Assembly: GCA_027923505.1 (NCBI GenBank) | Contig: BROI01000018.1 | Location: 186,001 to 250,000 of the forward strand | Length of the DNA: 64,000 bases | Source of the DNA: Mayamaea pseudoterrestris | Taxonomy: Eukaryota; Bacillariophyta; Bacillariophyceae; Sellaphorales; Sellaphoraceae | Direction: 5' to 3' | Shown: piece after piece, positions 39,556 to 50,528 of the stretch | Layout: each line of letters begins with the position of its first letter | How positions within the stretch are numbered: position 1 is the first letter of the stretch | Translations under genes and position numbers: made by a program | The notes under the pieces: generated by a model | Databases searched by the model: none | The model's input: the letters and a program-made list of their open reading frames with translations, nothing else | What the model was told of the DNA's origin: nothing

Positions 39556-41055
39556 TTACTTTAACCACAGGTTGCCCCTCAAGTCCTTCCTGCAATATAC
39601 TCTGCCATTATGTATCTGGCATTTCAAGGACAACAAGTTTGAGATGTGCTCGCAGTTGGCTTGTTTCACCCCAATCTGAGAATGAAACTGTCGTGCACAT
39701 TTCCTTTTTACCTCATTGGCGCCAATCAAAATACAGTCTATCAAGAACTGTATATAGCCAATGCCAGCTCCATCGGATGCACTGGCCCAATTCAAAGACT
39801 TCTCCAAATTGTTCTTCTTTTTTCAGTTGATGCATGGTCCCTCACTGCCTCTGCTGGGCGCTTGCGCTCATCATTGGTACTGCCTGGCAACTTCACAGTG
39901 CCGGTTGATGCAGTAGCTGAATCCAACAAGCCATAAGGAGACTTTGATGGTGAATGCCCCTGTTTTGTACTGCGTATCAGACTGAGCGCATCAGCCATGT
40001 CAACTTGTACACTCACAAGCAGTGCTCCAGAATTGTGTCCGTGCTCTTTGCTGTGAAAGCCATGCTCTGCTATCTGGCATAATAGCTTGCCCTCTGATTC
40101 TGGATCAGTCTGTTTGGTGATACGTTTGATGGATCCATTAACTCTGGATTACGCACATTGAAATTGTTGTAGATTGACTCTGCCAACTGCGCTAGCGTAA
40201 AACTCCATTCCCCTCCCCCATTCAGATCCTTGACAACACCAATAAGTGTTAAGCAACAGTATGCATGCATACAGAAAGGGGCAAAGCTTTTCTCCTGGGC
40301 CAAACTCTGGGAGTAAGGTATGTTCAGCTTTTTAACAAGGCCACTTTAGTGGGTTCCAATAGCCTCAAGCTGTGGCACAAACTTAGGTGACTGAGTGTCA
40401 TTCCAGAGATTTAAAGCTGCATCCGCCAGCCTTGCCTTGTGAAAACAGGAATAATGACTTGATAGGATTTGGAGTTTGTGGCATCACTCCAGCCACTGTG
40501 GACATTGAGCTGCATCACTGATTTCCTTTTTGTACTGACTTGAACGAACAGGCATTGGATTGAACACTAGCTGCCACCGTCGCCACCGCCGCCACCCCCG
40601 CCACCGCAGCAGCAGCAGTAGCAGCAGCATGCTAATAGGCATATAGACTATTTCAAGCTCCCTCAGTTTCCACTAGCTAGTGGGTGGGAGAGACGGCATG
40701 CTACAACCCTCATAAGGTTCATCATTAGGATTTGTTGGGATAAGCTTAAGTTGGCCCAAGATTGGGATTGTCAGCTGGGTTGAGAAACAAGTAGGAGAGC
40801 ATGTATAGCTGGAGCAGAGCTTGGCATAGCAGTGGCTGGCGAGCTGGGTAAACTACTGGGTTTGCTGCTGGGATGACTGGAAGGACTGTTAGAAAAGCAA
40901 CCTGAAAAGGGACTGGATGAGTTGCCATTTGATGGAGGCAAAACCTGAGCCAAGGACTGGACCAGATAAATGAGAGGAAAACGAGCCTTATAGGCACAGG
41001 TAGCCACATGTGCCAGAGCATGACAAGCACATGTTGCTGCTAGCACTAGCGTCAT
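39556..41055 (-). pseudogene. Decayed coding sequence, possibly transposon-derived
   Basis: Several minus-strand fragments read like protein but are separated by stops and frameshifts: 40771-41055, a stretch around 40420-40520 reading HSGWSDATNSKSYQVIIP, 40070-40303 (GGGEWSFTLAQLAESIYNNF), 39792-40016 and 39556-39807. I cannot name a family. The consistent orientation and broken frames suggest a dead gene or element rather than random ORFs. Low confidence. Confidence 0.3.
40571..40629. repeat. CCG/CAG trinucleotide microsatellite
   Basis: An imperfect (CCRCCG)n stretch passes into (GCA)n, interrupted by one GTA. Simple sequence; no function assigned. Confidence 0.8.
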
Positions 41056-41507
41056 TGAGCGGAAACCTTTGTCGCACTGAAAACCATTAAGACAAATAAG
41101 TACTTACGGTTAGGGATACTGACGTTTCGCACCTTTCAGACCGGCACTCACGAAAGGTCGCCGTCCTTGTCCAAAAAACGAGTGCATGCGATTGTGTCGT
41201 GCGTTGGAATCGCCATACCCAGCGCTGCGACGAAAAAACGGATGATCAGTCCAGTCAGTACCGGAGTGATGTCCGCAGAGGTCATAACGTGCGGTACAGT
41301 AACATACTAAAGAAGCTATTGCGCCGTCTCAAACAACCACACAGTTTACGTAATATCATACATACATGCTGGGCATTTAAAGCAGCTGTTTGATAATTAA
41401 AGTAAGTACTCGCTCATGTCTCGCCGCACCTCCCAGTTGATGCCACGCACCTTGCTCGCAGACTCGCAGTTCGAAGTAAGCATCGTCCCCTTGCACACCT
41501 TGCCTTG

Positions 41508-42074
41508 CTACAAATTGTTGCAATAGTTCACAAATCTCCTGACCATATCCTCTACGTAATTTGTATCCGTCGAACACAATGCACGCGTCCTGCTGCGTAT
41601 GCACTTCCTCGTCGTAGTCCCCAAAAAGCGAAATGGAGCACAGGAGCATTTCGTCTTGAGCTGCTCGAGGCACTGATTCTGCGTGATACTTGCCGACGGG
41701 CTGCGAGTCACAGGCTTGCGCGTTGGAAACATGGTTGGTCTACGAGTCGGCATCATTGTGGGGCGACGCGTCGGAGTCATTGTTGGGCGTTTCGTATTTG
41801 GTCTCATGGTGGGGCGCCGTGTAGGAAAACGAGTCGGGCGGCGAGTCGGCCTCATTGTTGTTGGTCTACGCGTAGGTTTCATTGTAGGTTTACGAGTCCT
41901 TGGCTTCATTGTTGGATTACGCGTTGGAGGTTTCGTGGGTGGACGGCTCGGACGCATGGTCATTGTCGGTCGTCTGCTCGGCGTCATGCTTGGGAATCTT
42001 GAAGGACTTATAGACTGGGCGACAACAGCTCCCAATAAAAGAAAGATGGTGAGTAGGTGAAGCAAAACCATCAT
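41508..42074 (-). CDS. Secreted Pro/Thr/Arg repeat protein with Cys-rich C-terminus
   Basis: 188 aa. A clear signal peptide (MMVLLHLLTIFLLLGAVVAQ) is followed by about 110 residues of short repeats of the type RRPTMxPT/TRRPT, then about 55 residues with six Cys (QCLEQLKTKCSCAPF, RKCIRS, ALCST, NYCNNL). Pro-Thr-Arg/Lys repeat tracts of this kind occur in diatom secreted and cell-wall-associated proteins. The high positive charge would suit binding to silica, polysaccharide or other anionic matrix; that is inference. The MM at 42074 is chosen for the signal peptide; the open frame extends upstream to 42353 without one. Divergent from the coiled-coil gene (311 bp). Confidence 0.75.
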   Translation of the reverse strand: MMVLLHLLTIFLLLGAVVAQSISPSRFPSMTPSRRPTMTMRPSRPPTKPPTRNPTMKPRTRKPTMKPTRRPTTMRPTRRPTRFPTRRPTMRPNTKRPTMTPTRRPTMMPTRRPTMFPTRKPVTRSPSASITQNQCLEQLKTKCSCAPFRFLGTTTRKCIRSRTRALCSTDTNYVEDMVRRFVNYCNNL

Positions 42075-42385
42075 GAAGTAACAACTACTGTTCAATTGAT
42101 TAAGTTTGGTTGGATTCCTGGACTGATGAGCGGATGATTTGCTTTGAAAAGTTAACCAGTGACGAGATGTCAACAAAATCTTGTCACCAAATTCGTTTGA
42201 TTCGATTTTTTGTTTTCGCACGACCGACGACGCGTGCGCGCGTAGTGTCGGACCGGTTATCACTCCTGCGCGCGCCGTGGTTGAAAGGCGATCTTGTCGA
42301 AGATTCGATGGTTTGTGCGTCCTTCTGGACCAAGCAAAGTAAAGCACCAGCAAAGTCGCCTGCCAATACGCCTTTCACTATCGCT
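42075..42385. promoter_or_regulatory. Divergent promoter region
   Basis: 311 bp between the starts of the Pro/Thr/Arg protein and the plastid coiled-coil protein. Both frames are open through most of it but without plausible starts. It contains a GCGCGCG-rich patch near 42230-42275. Confidence 0.45.
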
Positions 42386-43072
42386 ATGAGCAGAAGAGTT
42401 ATTAGCATGCGGAGACTGGCAGCGTTGCTTGTTTCCGCGCCATTGACGTCGACGGCGTTTCAAATGCCAATTAAAAGAGGCTGCTTCTCCAGCCGAGTCC
42501 CTACACATTACGCTGCCTTTCAGACACATCGACACGTCCTGCCGATCGACCCGAGCATTGCCATGGACATGGGAATCGCTGTAGCCTCGGCTGCTGCTGG
42601 AGCTGCTGCCCAATTTCCACGCATTCAGCAACTGGAACGAGAATTGACTGTCGCCAAAACGGCTCTCACCGAGTCGGAGCAACAAATGGTTTCCAAAATT
42701 ACAGAACTTGAGGAACGACTATTCGTCATGGACAAGGAGTTTGAAGATCAAACCGATCGATTCAAAAAGAAGTATGACACACGGATGCGAGGTGAGCTTG
42801 AGAAAATAAAGGACAAGATCATCACCGACTATAAATACAAGTTGGAAATTCGACTCGAGGAACAAAAGTCGAAGCTACTGGCAGAAAGACTGGATTTCGT
42901 CAACACGTTAAGTAGTGGCAAAGTGGAGCAGCTCGTCAATCTTCGCATGGAGAAGGAGAATACGAGCCGAGCAAACGAGGAGCTCGAGAAGGCACTTGCC
43001 ATGTCGCAGGCCGAGCTTGATCGAATGCGACAGGAAGCAACTACGAAGCGGGGATGGTGGCCATTTGCCTAG
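42386..43072 (+). CDS. Plastid-targeted coiled-coil protein, unknown function
   Basis: 228 aa, not recognised as a family. The N-terminus (MSRRVISMRRLAALLVSAPL) is a signal-peptide-like stretch ending STAFQMP, the plastid motif. After a short Ala/Gly-rich segment (AVASAAAGAAAQF) that could touch a membrane, residues about 75-220 are a long charged heptad coiled coil (IQQLERELTVAKTAL, ITELEERLFVMDKEFED, EELEKALAMSQAELDRM). It ends with an aromatic WWPFA tail. Possibly a thylakoid- or envelope-associated scaffold. The ATG at 42386 is preferred as it puts the pre-sequence first. Confidence 0.75.
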   Translation: MSRRVISMRRLAALLVSAPLTSTAFQMPIKRGCFSSRVPTHYAAFQTHRHVLPIDPSIAMDMGIAVASAAAGAAAQFPRIQQLERELTVAKTALTESEQQMVSKITELEERLFVMDKEFEDQTDRFKKKYDTRMRGELEKIKDKIITDYKYKLEIRLEEQKSKLLAERLDFVNTLSSGKVEQLVNLRMEKENTSRANEELEKALAMSQAELDRMRQEATTKRGWWPFA

Positions 43073-43205
43073 TTGAATTCGTTAGTTCGAACTATCAATG
43101 AAGACAATTGAGGCAAATGGAAGCATAAACGTTGCTACTCCTGACATTCGATTATTGACGGCGGGGCTAACAGCAATCATCCAAAATAGAATACAAATAA
43201 TGACG

Positions 43206-44996
43206 CTACTCCGCCTTCTTTTTACTAATTACTGATCGTTGGTCAATCATGGTTGCTTGTAGAAGGGCTGCTGCCAAGAGGCAGCCGCTTACCAGCTTGA
43301 AACATAATGTTACATCCAAATGATCGGTCGCATACGTCCCTGACACTACAATTGCATTCAGTGGGAGGCGGAAAATGTTCAGAATGGCACCTTGCAGCGA
43401 GTCCGGAACATATTTTGAGCGCAGGGTTCCAGCAACCGGCATGAAGAGACCCACGCAAAACTCCATTGTCAGAAACGCCATTAGGATTACGTGTAGTTGC
43501 CACGTTGATTGTTCCCAGGACAAGACCAGCGCTGGTACGCCCATGGCTACCGATGCCAAAAGATAGACAAAAGACGCACAAGTTTCCTCCTTGCTTTCGT
43601 TGCTAGGTGCAATCTTGGCGAAAACATAGTCCTGGAGGGGAGAAAACGCAAGCCCACCGATCGTAATTGCCATCATGAGAGCAGAAAAGACACAGCCAGT
43701 CGGCAAGCCACCCGGCGGATTAAGTGAAAGCAAGGTTGGTACCCACTATGATGATGAGTGAAAATAGGATGAAAATGAAAAATGCGTGAGCTTCCAGACT
43801 CTCTGGTTGGCCAAAAATTGCGACTGAAAGATATACTTGCCATAAAGACAAACGTGTACATGGCGCCCTCGGATAAGGCTTGAATAAAACCGATTCTCCA
43901 CACCCGTGAGTCGCTGACAGTCGTCTTCCAAGCATCTGTAAATTGACTCGACACAGACGAAGACTCATGGTCACCCGACTGCTTCTCTCCGTAATTTTCC
44001 TCCCACCCAAGAACTAGAACCAACGCAATCGCCGTGAGAGCCACAGCTCCCTGGAACGGACCAATGTGCCCAAATGCATCTTCCAGCAGCTGCGCAACGA
44101 TTCCAGCAAGAATTGCCGTAGTTCCATTGACAATCGAACATTGCGAGTAGGTGCGCGACAGCCATGATTCTGGAAAACCCTTGCGTCGATGTTCCGTCGT
44201 CATCCAACTTTCAAACGCGGAAAAGAGTAGATTGGTAGAGACACCTCCAAGAACACGTCCGGTCATAAGAATCGTAAAGTTTGTCGAGTGTTCCATGACG
44301 TTAATGACAATCTCCAATACGCAATAGACAATACACGATCGCTTGCGTCCAAACTGATCCACAAAGCTTCCTAGAAATGGCGCAAAAATCGCTCCACTCA
44401 GGAAGCCCGTAAGAAATAGAGCCGAAATATTGACTCCATACGACAAGTATAGAGTATCTGTTCATTCGCATGACGAGTGCATGCATGCAGGCAGGCAGTG
44501 TGAGAAGGGCATGTCGACGAAAAGAGTCACATCGAAGCATCCACTCGTCGCTGCAACAAGTAACTCACACATGTGTGTTCCCTGCATCCAGTCGGCCAAC
44601 ATGATGACCCAGTACACGATCATGTACTGACGTCGAAACTTGTAAAATTCCGCATTCAGTTTATGCTTGGAGGCTTGCTCCAACTTGGTGCTGTCCACAT
44701 CGACTGCATCCTGTTCCTCATTTGTGAGAAACAATGACAGGCCGCCAACCACAATTAACATGATTGTCATGATGATTAGAAAGTCAAGTGACCTGTATGC
44801 AAGGATTACAGGAACGTGAGCTGCACGTAAACTCATCTGCATCGTCGACCGACTACCATGCATCATATTTCCAACACCACGTGGCTGTCACGTACCATTC
44901 CGGCCAGTCAGGCAGAACTTTCTTAGCTGCAACTAGAGCAGGCGACATTATCATTGCCAAAGAGCCTTTAACAGCCTCCATCATGGGTGCTTGCAT
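43206..44996 (-). CDS. MFS transporter of the MFSD5/MOT2 (molybdate) type
   Basis: 493 aa, about 12 membrane segments, in four exons: 44896-44996, 44569-44792, 43841-44457 and 43206-43745. Introns 1 and 2 are GT-AG. The third (43746-43840) fits only with a GC donor (ATG|GCAAGT) and CATAG acceptor, joining YTFVFM to WVPTLLSL in frame. Family motifs: FRRQYMIVYWVIMLADWMQGTHMYTLY (over the junction), FLSGAIFAPFLGSFVDQFGRK, GRVLGGVSTNLLFSAFESWM, and SEGAMYTFVFMW. These are typical of human MFSD5 and Chlamydomonas MOT2, a molybdate transporter. Substrate molybdate is an inference from the family. Divergent from IMPDH (275 bp). Confidence 0.9.
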
Positions 44997-45271
44997 GGTA
45001 AACAGTTGAGTATTAGATGAAGTAGCCGATCCGTTCCAGCGACGAAGCGATCATTGTGGGGTCTTGACGTTCCCCGTTCCAACGGCTTTCTCAAGTCACG
45101 AGTTCGACGTCACTGCACGGAATTTCACCGTCAGACCGTCGTCCGCCACTGCGTCGAACCTCGTCACCACCACGCAAAAACCAGCTTCCACCATCTCTTG
45201 TTCTGCCGCAGCGACGCATCGTTCATTTTCTCCCTCGACAACCTCATTATTCTATTTTAGCATTGATCAAC

Positions 45272-46985
45272 ATGAGCGGACCATCCAACGGACTAAAGCT
45301 CTCCCAAGTGGACGAGGAGACGCTACTCTCCGGAGCTGAAGGGTAAGTGGCGAGAATAGACGGACATGCAATTGTTCCTTGAAAGACTGCATGTTGCATA
45401 TTAGCTCAATCGGCCTTCGCTTTCATGTCGACACAAAATACACTCTCTCATTCTTAAACTTGTCTGCACTAAACGATACAGATTCACTCCATCCCAAATA
45501 TTCGTTCGCAATCCTGCTTGTATCGCTTACACGTATGACGATCTCATTATGATGCCCGGGCACATTGGCTTTGGCTTGAACGAGATTGACATTTCCTCGC
45601 ACTTGACGCGCAACATTAAGCTTCAAGTACCCTTTGTTTCGAGTCCAATGGACACTGTCACGGAACACAAACTCGCAATCACCATGGCGCTGCAGGGTGG
45701 TATTGGTATCATTCATTCCAACATGTCAGTCGATGAGCAGGCGGAGCAAGTTCACAAAGTCAAGCGCTTCAAGAATGGTTTCATCATGGATCCAGTCTGC
45801 TTGTCGCCAGAGCAAACGGCGGAGGATGTGTTTCGCACCAAGGCGGATTTGGGTTTCTCTTCGTTTCCCATTACCGAGGATGGAAAGATGGGAGGCAAGT
45901 TGCTTGGCATTATTTCAAATCGCGATACTAGTTTCATTGAGGACCCGACCGCTAAAATTAAGGAATTCATGACACCTCGTAGCCAGCTTGTGGTTGCACA
46001 GGAAGGTGTCTCGCTTGTGGAAGCCAATGATATTTTGAAAGACTCGAAAAAGGGTAAACTACCAGTGGTGAACAAGAATGACGAGTTGGTCGCCTTGATT
46101 GCTCGCACCGATTTGCAAAAGAACAGAGACAATCCATTGGCGTCCAAGGATGAGAAGAACAAGCAGTTGCTTGTCGGAGCTGCGATTGGAACGCGGCCAG
46201 AGGATCGCGATCGAGCCAAGGCCTTGGTGGAAGCTGGTGTCGATGTACTTGTTGTCGATTCCAGTCAAGGAGACTCAATCTACCAGCTTGAAATTGTCAA
46301 GCATTTGAAGGAAAGCTATCCACAAGTGGATGTGATTGCTGGCAATGTCGTAACTCCGTCGCAGGCTCTTCATTTGATAGAAGCTGGCGCGGATGGTTTG
46401 CGCGTCGGTATGGGTATCGGCAGCATTTGCACGACGCAAGAAATCTGCGCCGTCGGACGAGCGCAAGCGAGTGCTGTCTACCATGTTGCCAAGTTTGCCC
46501 GAAAGTTTGGTGTTCCGATTGTTGCCGATGGTGGCATCAAGTCGACTGGTCATATTACAAAGGCGTTGTGTCTCGGCGCTGGCGCAGTCATGATGGGCAG
46601 CATGTTGGCAGGCACTGACGAGAGTCCCGGCGAATATTTCTATCAGGATGGCGTTCGTTTGAAGCGATACCGTGGAATGGGAAGCTTGGAAGCAATGAGC
46701 CAAGGCAGTGAAAAGCGCTACGTTTGGGACACCAATAGTGCGACAGCCATCAAGGTCGCGCAGGGTGTGAGTGGTGCCGTGCAGGACAAAGGAACACTTC
46801 GTCGATACATTCCGTATTTGATGCAAGGAGTCCGTCATGGCTTACAGGATGCTGGTTGTCTCAGCGTCGACGCTGCTCGTGAAAAGCTGTACAATGACCA
46901 GTTGCGATTCGAGATTCGATCACCTGCTGCGCAAAAGGAAGGCAGTGTTCATGGACTTCACAGCTTCGAAAAGAGACTGTACTAG
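45272..46985 (+). CDS. IMPDH: Inosine-5'-monophosphate dehydrogenase
   Basis: Oxidises IMP to XMP with NAD+, the committed step of guanine nucleotide synthesis. 524 aa in two exons (45272-45342, 45482-46985; 139-bp GT-AG intron). Conserved blocks: [12 protein letters not shown], the two CBS domains at about 125-235 ([26 protein letters not shown]), [25 protein letters not shown], the active-site loop [12 protein letters not shown] with the catalytic Cys near residue 337, [25 protein letters not shown] and the flap [10 protein letters not shown]. Length and order match eukaryotic IMPDH. Very confident. Confidence 0.98.
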
Positions 46986-47175
46986 CCATCTAAACAAAAT
47001 AGTTAGACTGTACAGTAGAGCACTCATTAGCTGGTAGGTGTACTAGCCGGGGTCTCTACTTGCAGAAGTAGGCGGGATCATGGCTGAGAAATCGCATCGG
47101 TTCTCGGTGTGACGTCCTACCCGCGACGACGACGAGCGCACGACAACACAAAAAATCGACATTGCGATTGGTACC

Positions 47176-47889
47176 ATGTCATCCAACTTTGGTGAACTCG
47201 TGCTCATTCTCGGCGACTTGCACATTCCTAGTCGAGCATCAAGTATTCCGGCTCCCTTCAAACGCATGCTTGTGCCAAACAAGATGCAGCACGTGATTTG
47301 TACGGGCAATATTTCGGCTGCCGATTTCGATGAGCTCCGAAGCCTAGCTCCCAACGTTCATATCGTTTCTGGGAATTATGATGATGCGCAGACGAGTGGA
47401 GCGTCATTTCCAGAAACAAGAGTCATTCAGGTCGGATCGTTTCGGATTGGGTTAGTTCATGGACATCAACTTCTGCCATGGGGATCGCAGGAAGCTGCGG
47501 CCATGATGCGACGAAAGCTTGGCGTTGATATTCTCGTTACTGGCCATACGCACAAGAATGAAATTTCTATTAGGGATGAAACACATATGTACATCAATCC
47601 GGTAAGATTGATTCAGCGTGCTAGCTTATCTTTCGCAATGACTTTCTAGCGGCTCACATTGTTCCACCTTTTTCTCATTCTCCAGGGCTCCATCACTGGC
47701 GCCTATTCATCCATAACCGCGAATGTCACTCCTTCATTTGTTCTACTTGCCGTCCAGGAAACGAAGGTGGTTTGCTACGTGTACGAGCTGGTCAATGAGG
47801 AAGTTGAAGTCACAAAGACGGAGTTTGAGAAGAAGGCTCCCGAGCCATCGTCTGCCAATTCTAGCTTGATGCAGAGCCTCTTAACGTAA
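47176..47889 (+). CDS. VPS29: Retromer subunit VPS29
   Basis: Metallophosphoesterase-fold scaffold subunit of the retromer complex, which returns cargo from endosomes. 209 aa in two exons (47176-47601, 47686-47889; 84-bp GT-AG intron). Motifs: LVLILGDLHIPSR, HVICTGNIS, HIVSGNYDD, IGLVHGHQLLPWG, DILVTGHTHK and, after the splice, NPGSITGAYSS. The C-terminus is slightly longer and Glu/Lys-rich compared with human VPS29 (182 aa). Like other VPS29 proteins it keeps the fold's metal motifs, but enzyme activity is doubtful in the family. Very confident. Confidence 0.98.
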
Positions 47890-48554
47890 ATAATGTTTCA
47901 TTATTATAGTAACTTTAACCGTTAACGAGTGTACAGATGGTCGTGTCTGCTACTAATACTCGTAAACATCACAAGACACGGACTCGTTCCACGACCATCT
48001 TATACAAAGTCCGAAAGAGAATGCTAGTGGAGTCCTATGGACCATTTGTGCTTGCAACATTGTCGCCTTCTCATTTCTCATTTCAAAAAGAAAGGAGAGT
48101 TGGAACACCTTTCTCGCTCATCGGATTGCCGACAACGGATCATTTTGACGTCGTCGTTTCATTTGACCGTAGAAATCATAATTACGTCGCTTGAGCCAAC
48201 CACTTCTAACAGTCTTCATTCCAGTAACAGGACGCTAAACCCTGCGGAAGCCTAAACGGTGAACTGCTGAGAAAGTCAAGATGAATTGACCAGTTACTTG
48301 CTACAAACTATCATAGGCTCTGCTATGATTGAACGTGATGAATGAGGCTGCAATATGGACAAGTCAGTAGCTTTGTCTCCGCCGTAGAACCTGCAGAAGT
48401 CTGATGAGAGTTAGCAAATAATATTCAACTATTTTACAGCTATATATAGGCGAGGTACGCCTGCGGGCTAGTTATGCGTATCGCAATCAGCATGTGCAGA
48501 ACCAAAACCGTGTATGCGACATGTCCGGTTTAACGTTGATGGTGAGCCAGTACA
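47890..48554. other. Intergenic, convergent
   Basis: 665 bp between VPS29 and the coiled-coil membrane protein. It contains a 66-bp foldback (47935-48000) and an unsupported 85-codon ORF from 47937. No RNA gene is certain. Confidence 0.5.
47935..48000. repeat. 66-bp foldback just after VPS29
   Basis: AGATGGTCGTG at 47935-47945 is exactly reverse-complemented at 47990-48000, with a second inner pairing TGTCT/AGACA. It starts 45 bp after the VPS29 stop. It could be a 3' UTR stem-loop or a tiny foldback element. Confidence 0.5.
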
Positions 48555-50270
48555 CTAGGACGCTTCCTTGTCATCTGAACTCACCGACTGAAGCTCATTA
48601 AACCTCAAGGGACTGAGATGCAACAAGAATCTGAGTGGAAGGAGCAGCAGCCAAATGAAAAGACGACCGAACAGAAGCACCAGTGGCAGAGCAAGGATGG
48701 TCGTCACAAATGGCTCTGCATCATTACAAACAGCTTCAACCTTAGCTCGCTTTTGCTCATCCTCCACATGTCCCAACAACCTCCGGCAAGATGACTCAGC
48801 TGCTTCTACTAGATAATTCATTCCATCTTGCCGTACCAAACTCATTGTATCGACCACCTTACTCTTAAATGAGCGTGCGATGTTGGAAATGGACTTGACA
48901 GTTGGAGCGACGTGCTTTTCATATAGTGGCGCTGCATGCTTTGTAAAGTGGGGAGCAACATGTTTCGCATACACTGAATGAGCCGACTCCAATATCGTGT
49001 GTACGCTATCCTTAACGTGGTCGCGATACAAAGCATGCGTTGTCTCAACGACGGGAGCTGTCACAGCTATATAAATTATTTCAGCAAATTCCCCAAGATG
49101 TGTAACGTTAAGGTAAGCTCGATTTTGAAAGGATGATTCCCAGTATGTAGCACTCTGAGGCATGTGAGGGGGAAGTGTGTCAGCGCATCTTCATTTACGT
49201 GTCAACGCCCGGTTAGCCCTAGATTTGATCACCCTTACCACACTTAAATCTCGCATCATATGCTCAAATAACGCCTTGTCTACTCTGGCAGCTTGAACGG
49301 TCTGCTCGAGTTGTTTCATCACTTCCGACAGCTTTTGCTTTGTCAATTCAGATTCCTTCCGCAGTTCCTCGCTTCTAGTCCGAGCGTCGTTCAACTCTTC
49401 CTCATAATTGTCCAAGCGAATTTTCAGATCTTCGGCCATGGCCTGGTATTCTTCAAGTTCACTATGAGTCTCAGCAATACTCGCTTCAAAATCCAATGTT
49501 AAATTTCTCACAAGCTCTTCGCGCTGCTCAATCAGCCTTGACTCGAGCTCCTCAATTGCGGTCACGTCAGCATCTATTTCTTGGTCCTTGTTGTCATTCA
49601 ATTTTCTCAATCGTTCAATTTCTTTCTGTGCTTCTGCTAGACGATTTTCAAGCTCTTCATTCTCCGACTTTAGTTCTTGCTCGACGTGACTCTGAGCCAA
49701 GAGCCTCGCCTCCAGCTGTTCCAAAGTAACCGACTGTGAATTGGGTGGCGTTTCTATATCATGTTTCTTGTAACCTGTCAACTTTAACTCCTGCAGTTCA
49801 TTCTGCGCTTCTGCGAGGCGAGTCTTGAGTGCTCCAACCTCAGCAGCCCAGTCCTTCTCGAGCTCTTGCCGCTGAGCCGCGAGTCTCGACTCCACTTCGT
49901 CGAGTGTGATCGAGTCTGTCGTCGGATCGGGCCTCGATTGACCTTCTTGTGCATCTTGTGTTGGCAGTTTGCTATTTTCTGCTCCAAGATTTTGTTGAAG
50001 CTGCTGTAGTTGATGGTTGATCTTGACTTGTTCCTGGATTCGATTTTTCGCAAGCTCCAGTTGCTCCCGTAATAATGTTTGGTTAACATGAACAGGTTGA
50101 ATTTTTATATCATCCGTATCATCAGATTTGATTTCATTCCTCGACTGTCCTTGGCCATGCGTGTTCATTTGAAAGAGCATTCCGAATCGGTTCTTGCAGT
50201 GCGCTCGTCGCAGTGAAAGAGCAAGGACGAGCCAGAAAAGCAGGGACAGATACCGAGTCTGCCTCATCAT
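48555..50270 (-). CDS. Secretory-pathway coiled-coil protein with C-terminal membrane segment
   Basis: 543 aa predicted from two exons (49239-50270 and 48555-49154). An 84-bp GT-AG intron (GTAAGG...CCTCAG) removes an in-frame TGA and joins MMRDLSV to SATYWESS; without splicing there are two ORFs in one frame. It has a signal peptide (LFWLVLALSLRRAHC), then a long coiled coil (about 60-340) containing three related segments (TLDEVESRLAAQRQELEKDW, TLEQLEARLLAQ, AIEELESRLIEQREELVRN). The second exon has amphipathic repeats with a KHVAP/KHAAP theme and a strongly hydrophobic C-terminal stretch (VTTILALPLVLLFGRLFIWL). Function unknown; possibly a type I or looped ER/Golgi tether. Divergent from NAA20 (258 bp). 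Confidence 0.7.
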
Positions 50271-50528
50271 TAGAAACTACGACAGCGTTAGCACGGTTGG
50301 TAGCGAAGATGATTGGAAAGGGAATAAAGTAAGAGGTAAGAGTACGCAGCAGCGCGTTGGTGCGAATGGAGCGTCGACTCGTCGGTCGTGTCACGCGTCG
50401 AAAATTTCGAAAAAAAGAAGAAGAGTACCGTTATGACTTCATGACGTTTTCATGATAACTTGCGACATTCGACCATGACGGATGGTGCGAAGACGACTCG
50501 GCCCTGACAACCAAAATACCTCGACAAC

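Larger units (their letters stand above)
39033..41507. other. Gene-poor 2.5-kb region with relic sequence
   Basis: Between the BRO1 start and the Pro/Thr/Arg protein stop. It holds a GC-rich hairpin cluster (39110-39186), a run of broken minus-strand frames (about 39556-41055), a CCG/CAG microsatellite (40571-40629) and a short GCGACCTTTCG echo, inverted, at 41151-41161. Composition and protein-like fragments suggest a decayed inserted element. Confidence 0.45.

Noticed and set aside
39110-41161. Transposon defined by GCGACCTTTCG ends
   Set aside because: Only 11 bases match and the left side is a cluster of several such boxes, so the ends cannot be defined. Kept as a relic region instead.
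41683-42060. 125-codon plus-strand ORF of Val-Gly-Leu-Arg repeats
   Set aside because: It is the antisense of the Pro/Thr/Arg repeat tract. The sense strand has a signal peptide and stop in the right place; the antisense frame has neither.
47937-48194. 85-codon ORF after VPS29
   Set aside because: Its start lies inside a perfect foldback and the protein resembles nothing.
48334-48405. Possible C/D-box snoRNA (GTGATGA ... CTGA)
   Set aside because: Box C- and D-like tetramers are present but there is no convincing terminal stem or internal C'/D' pair; such matches are frequent by chance.
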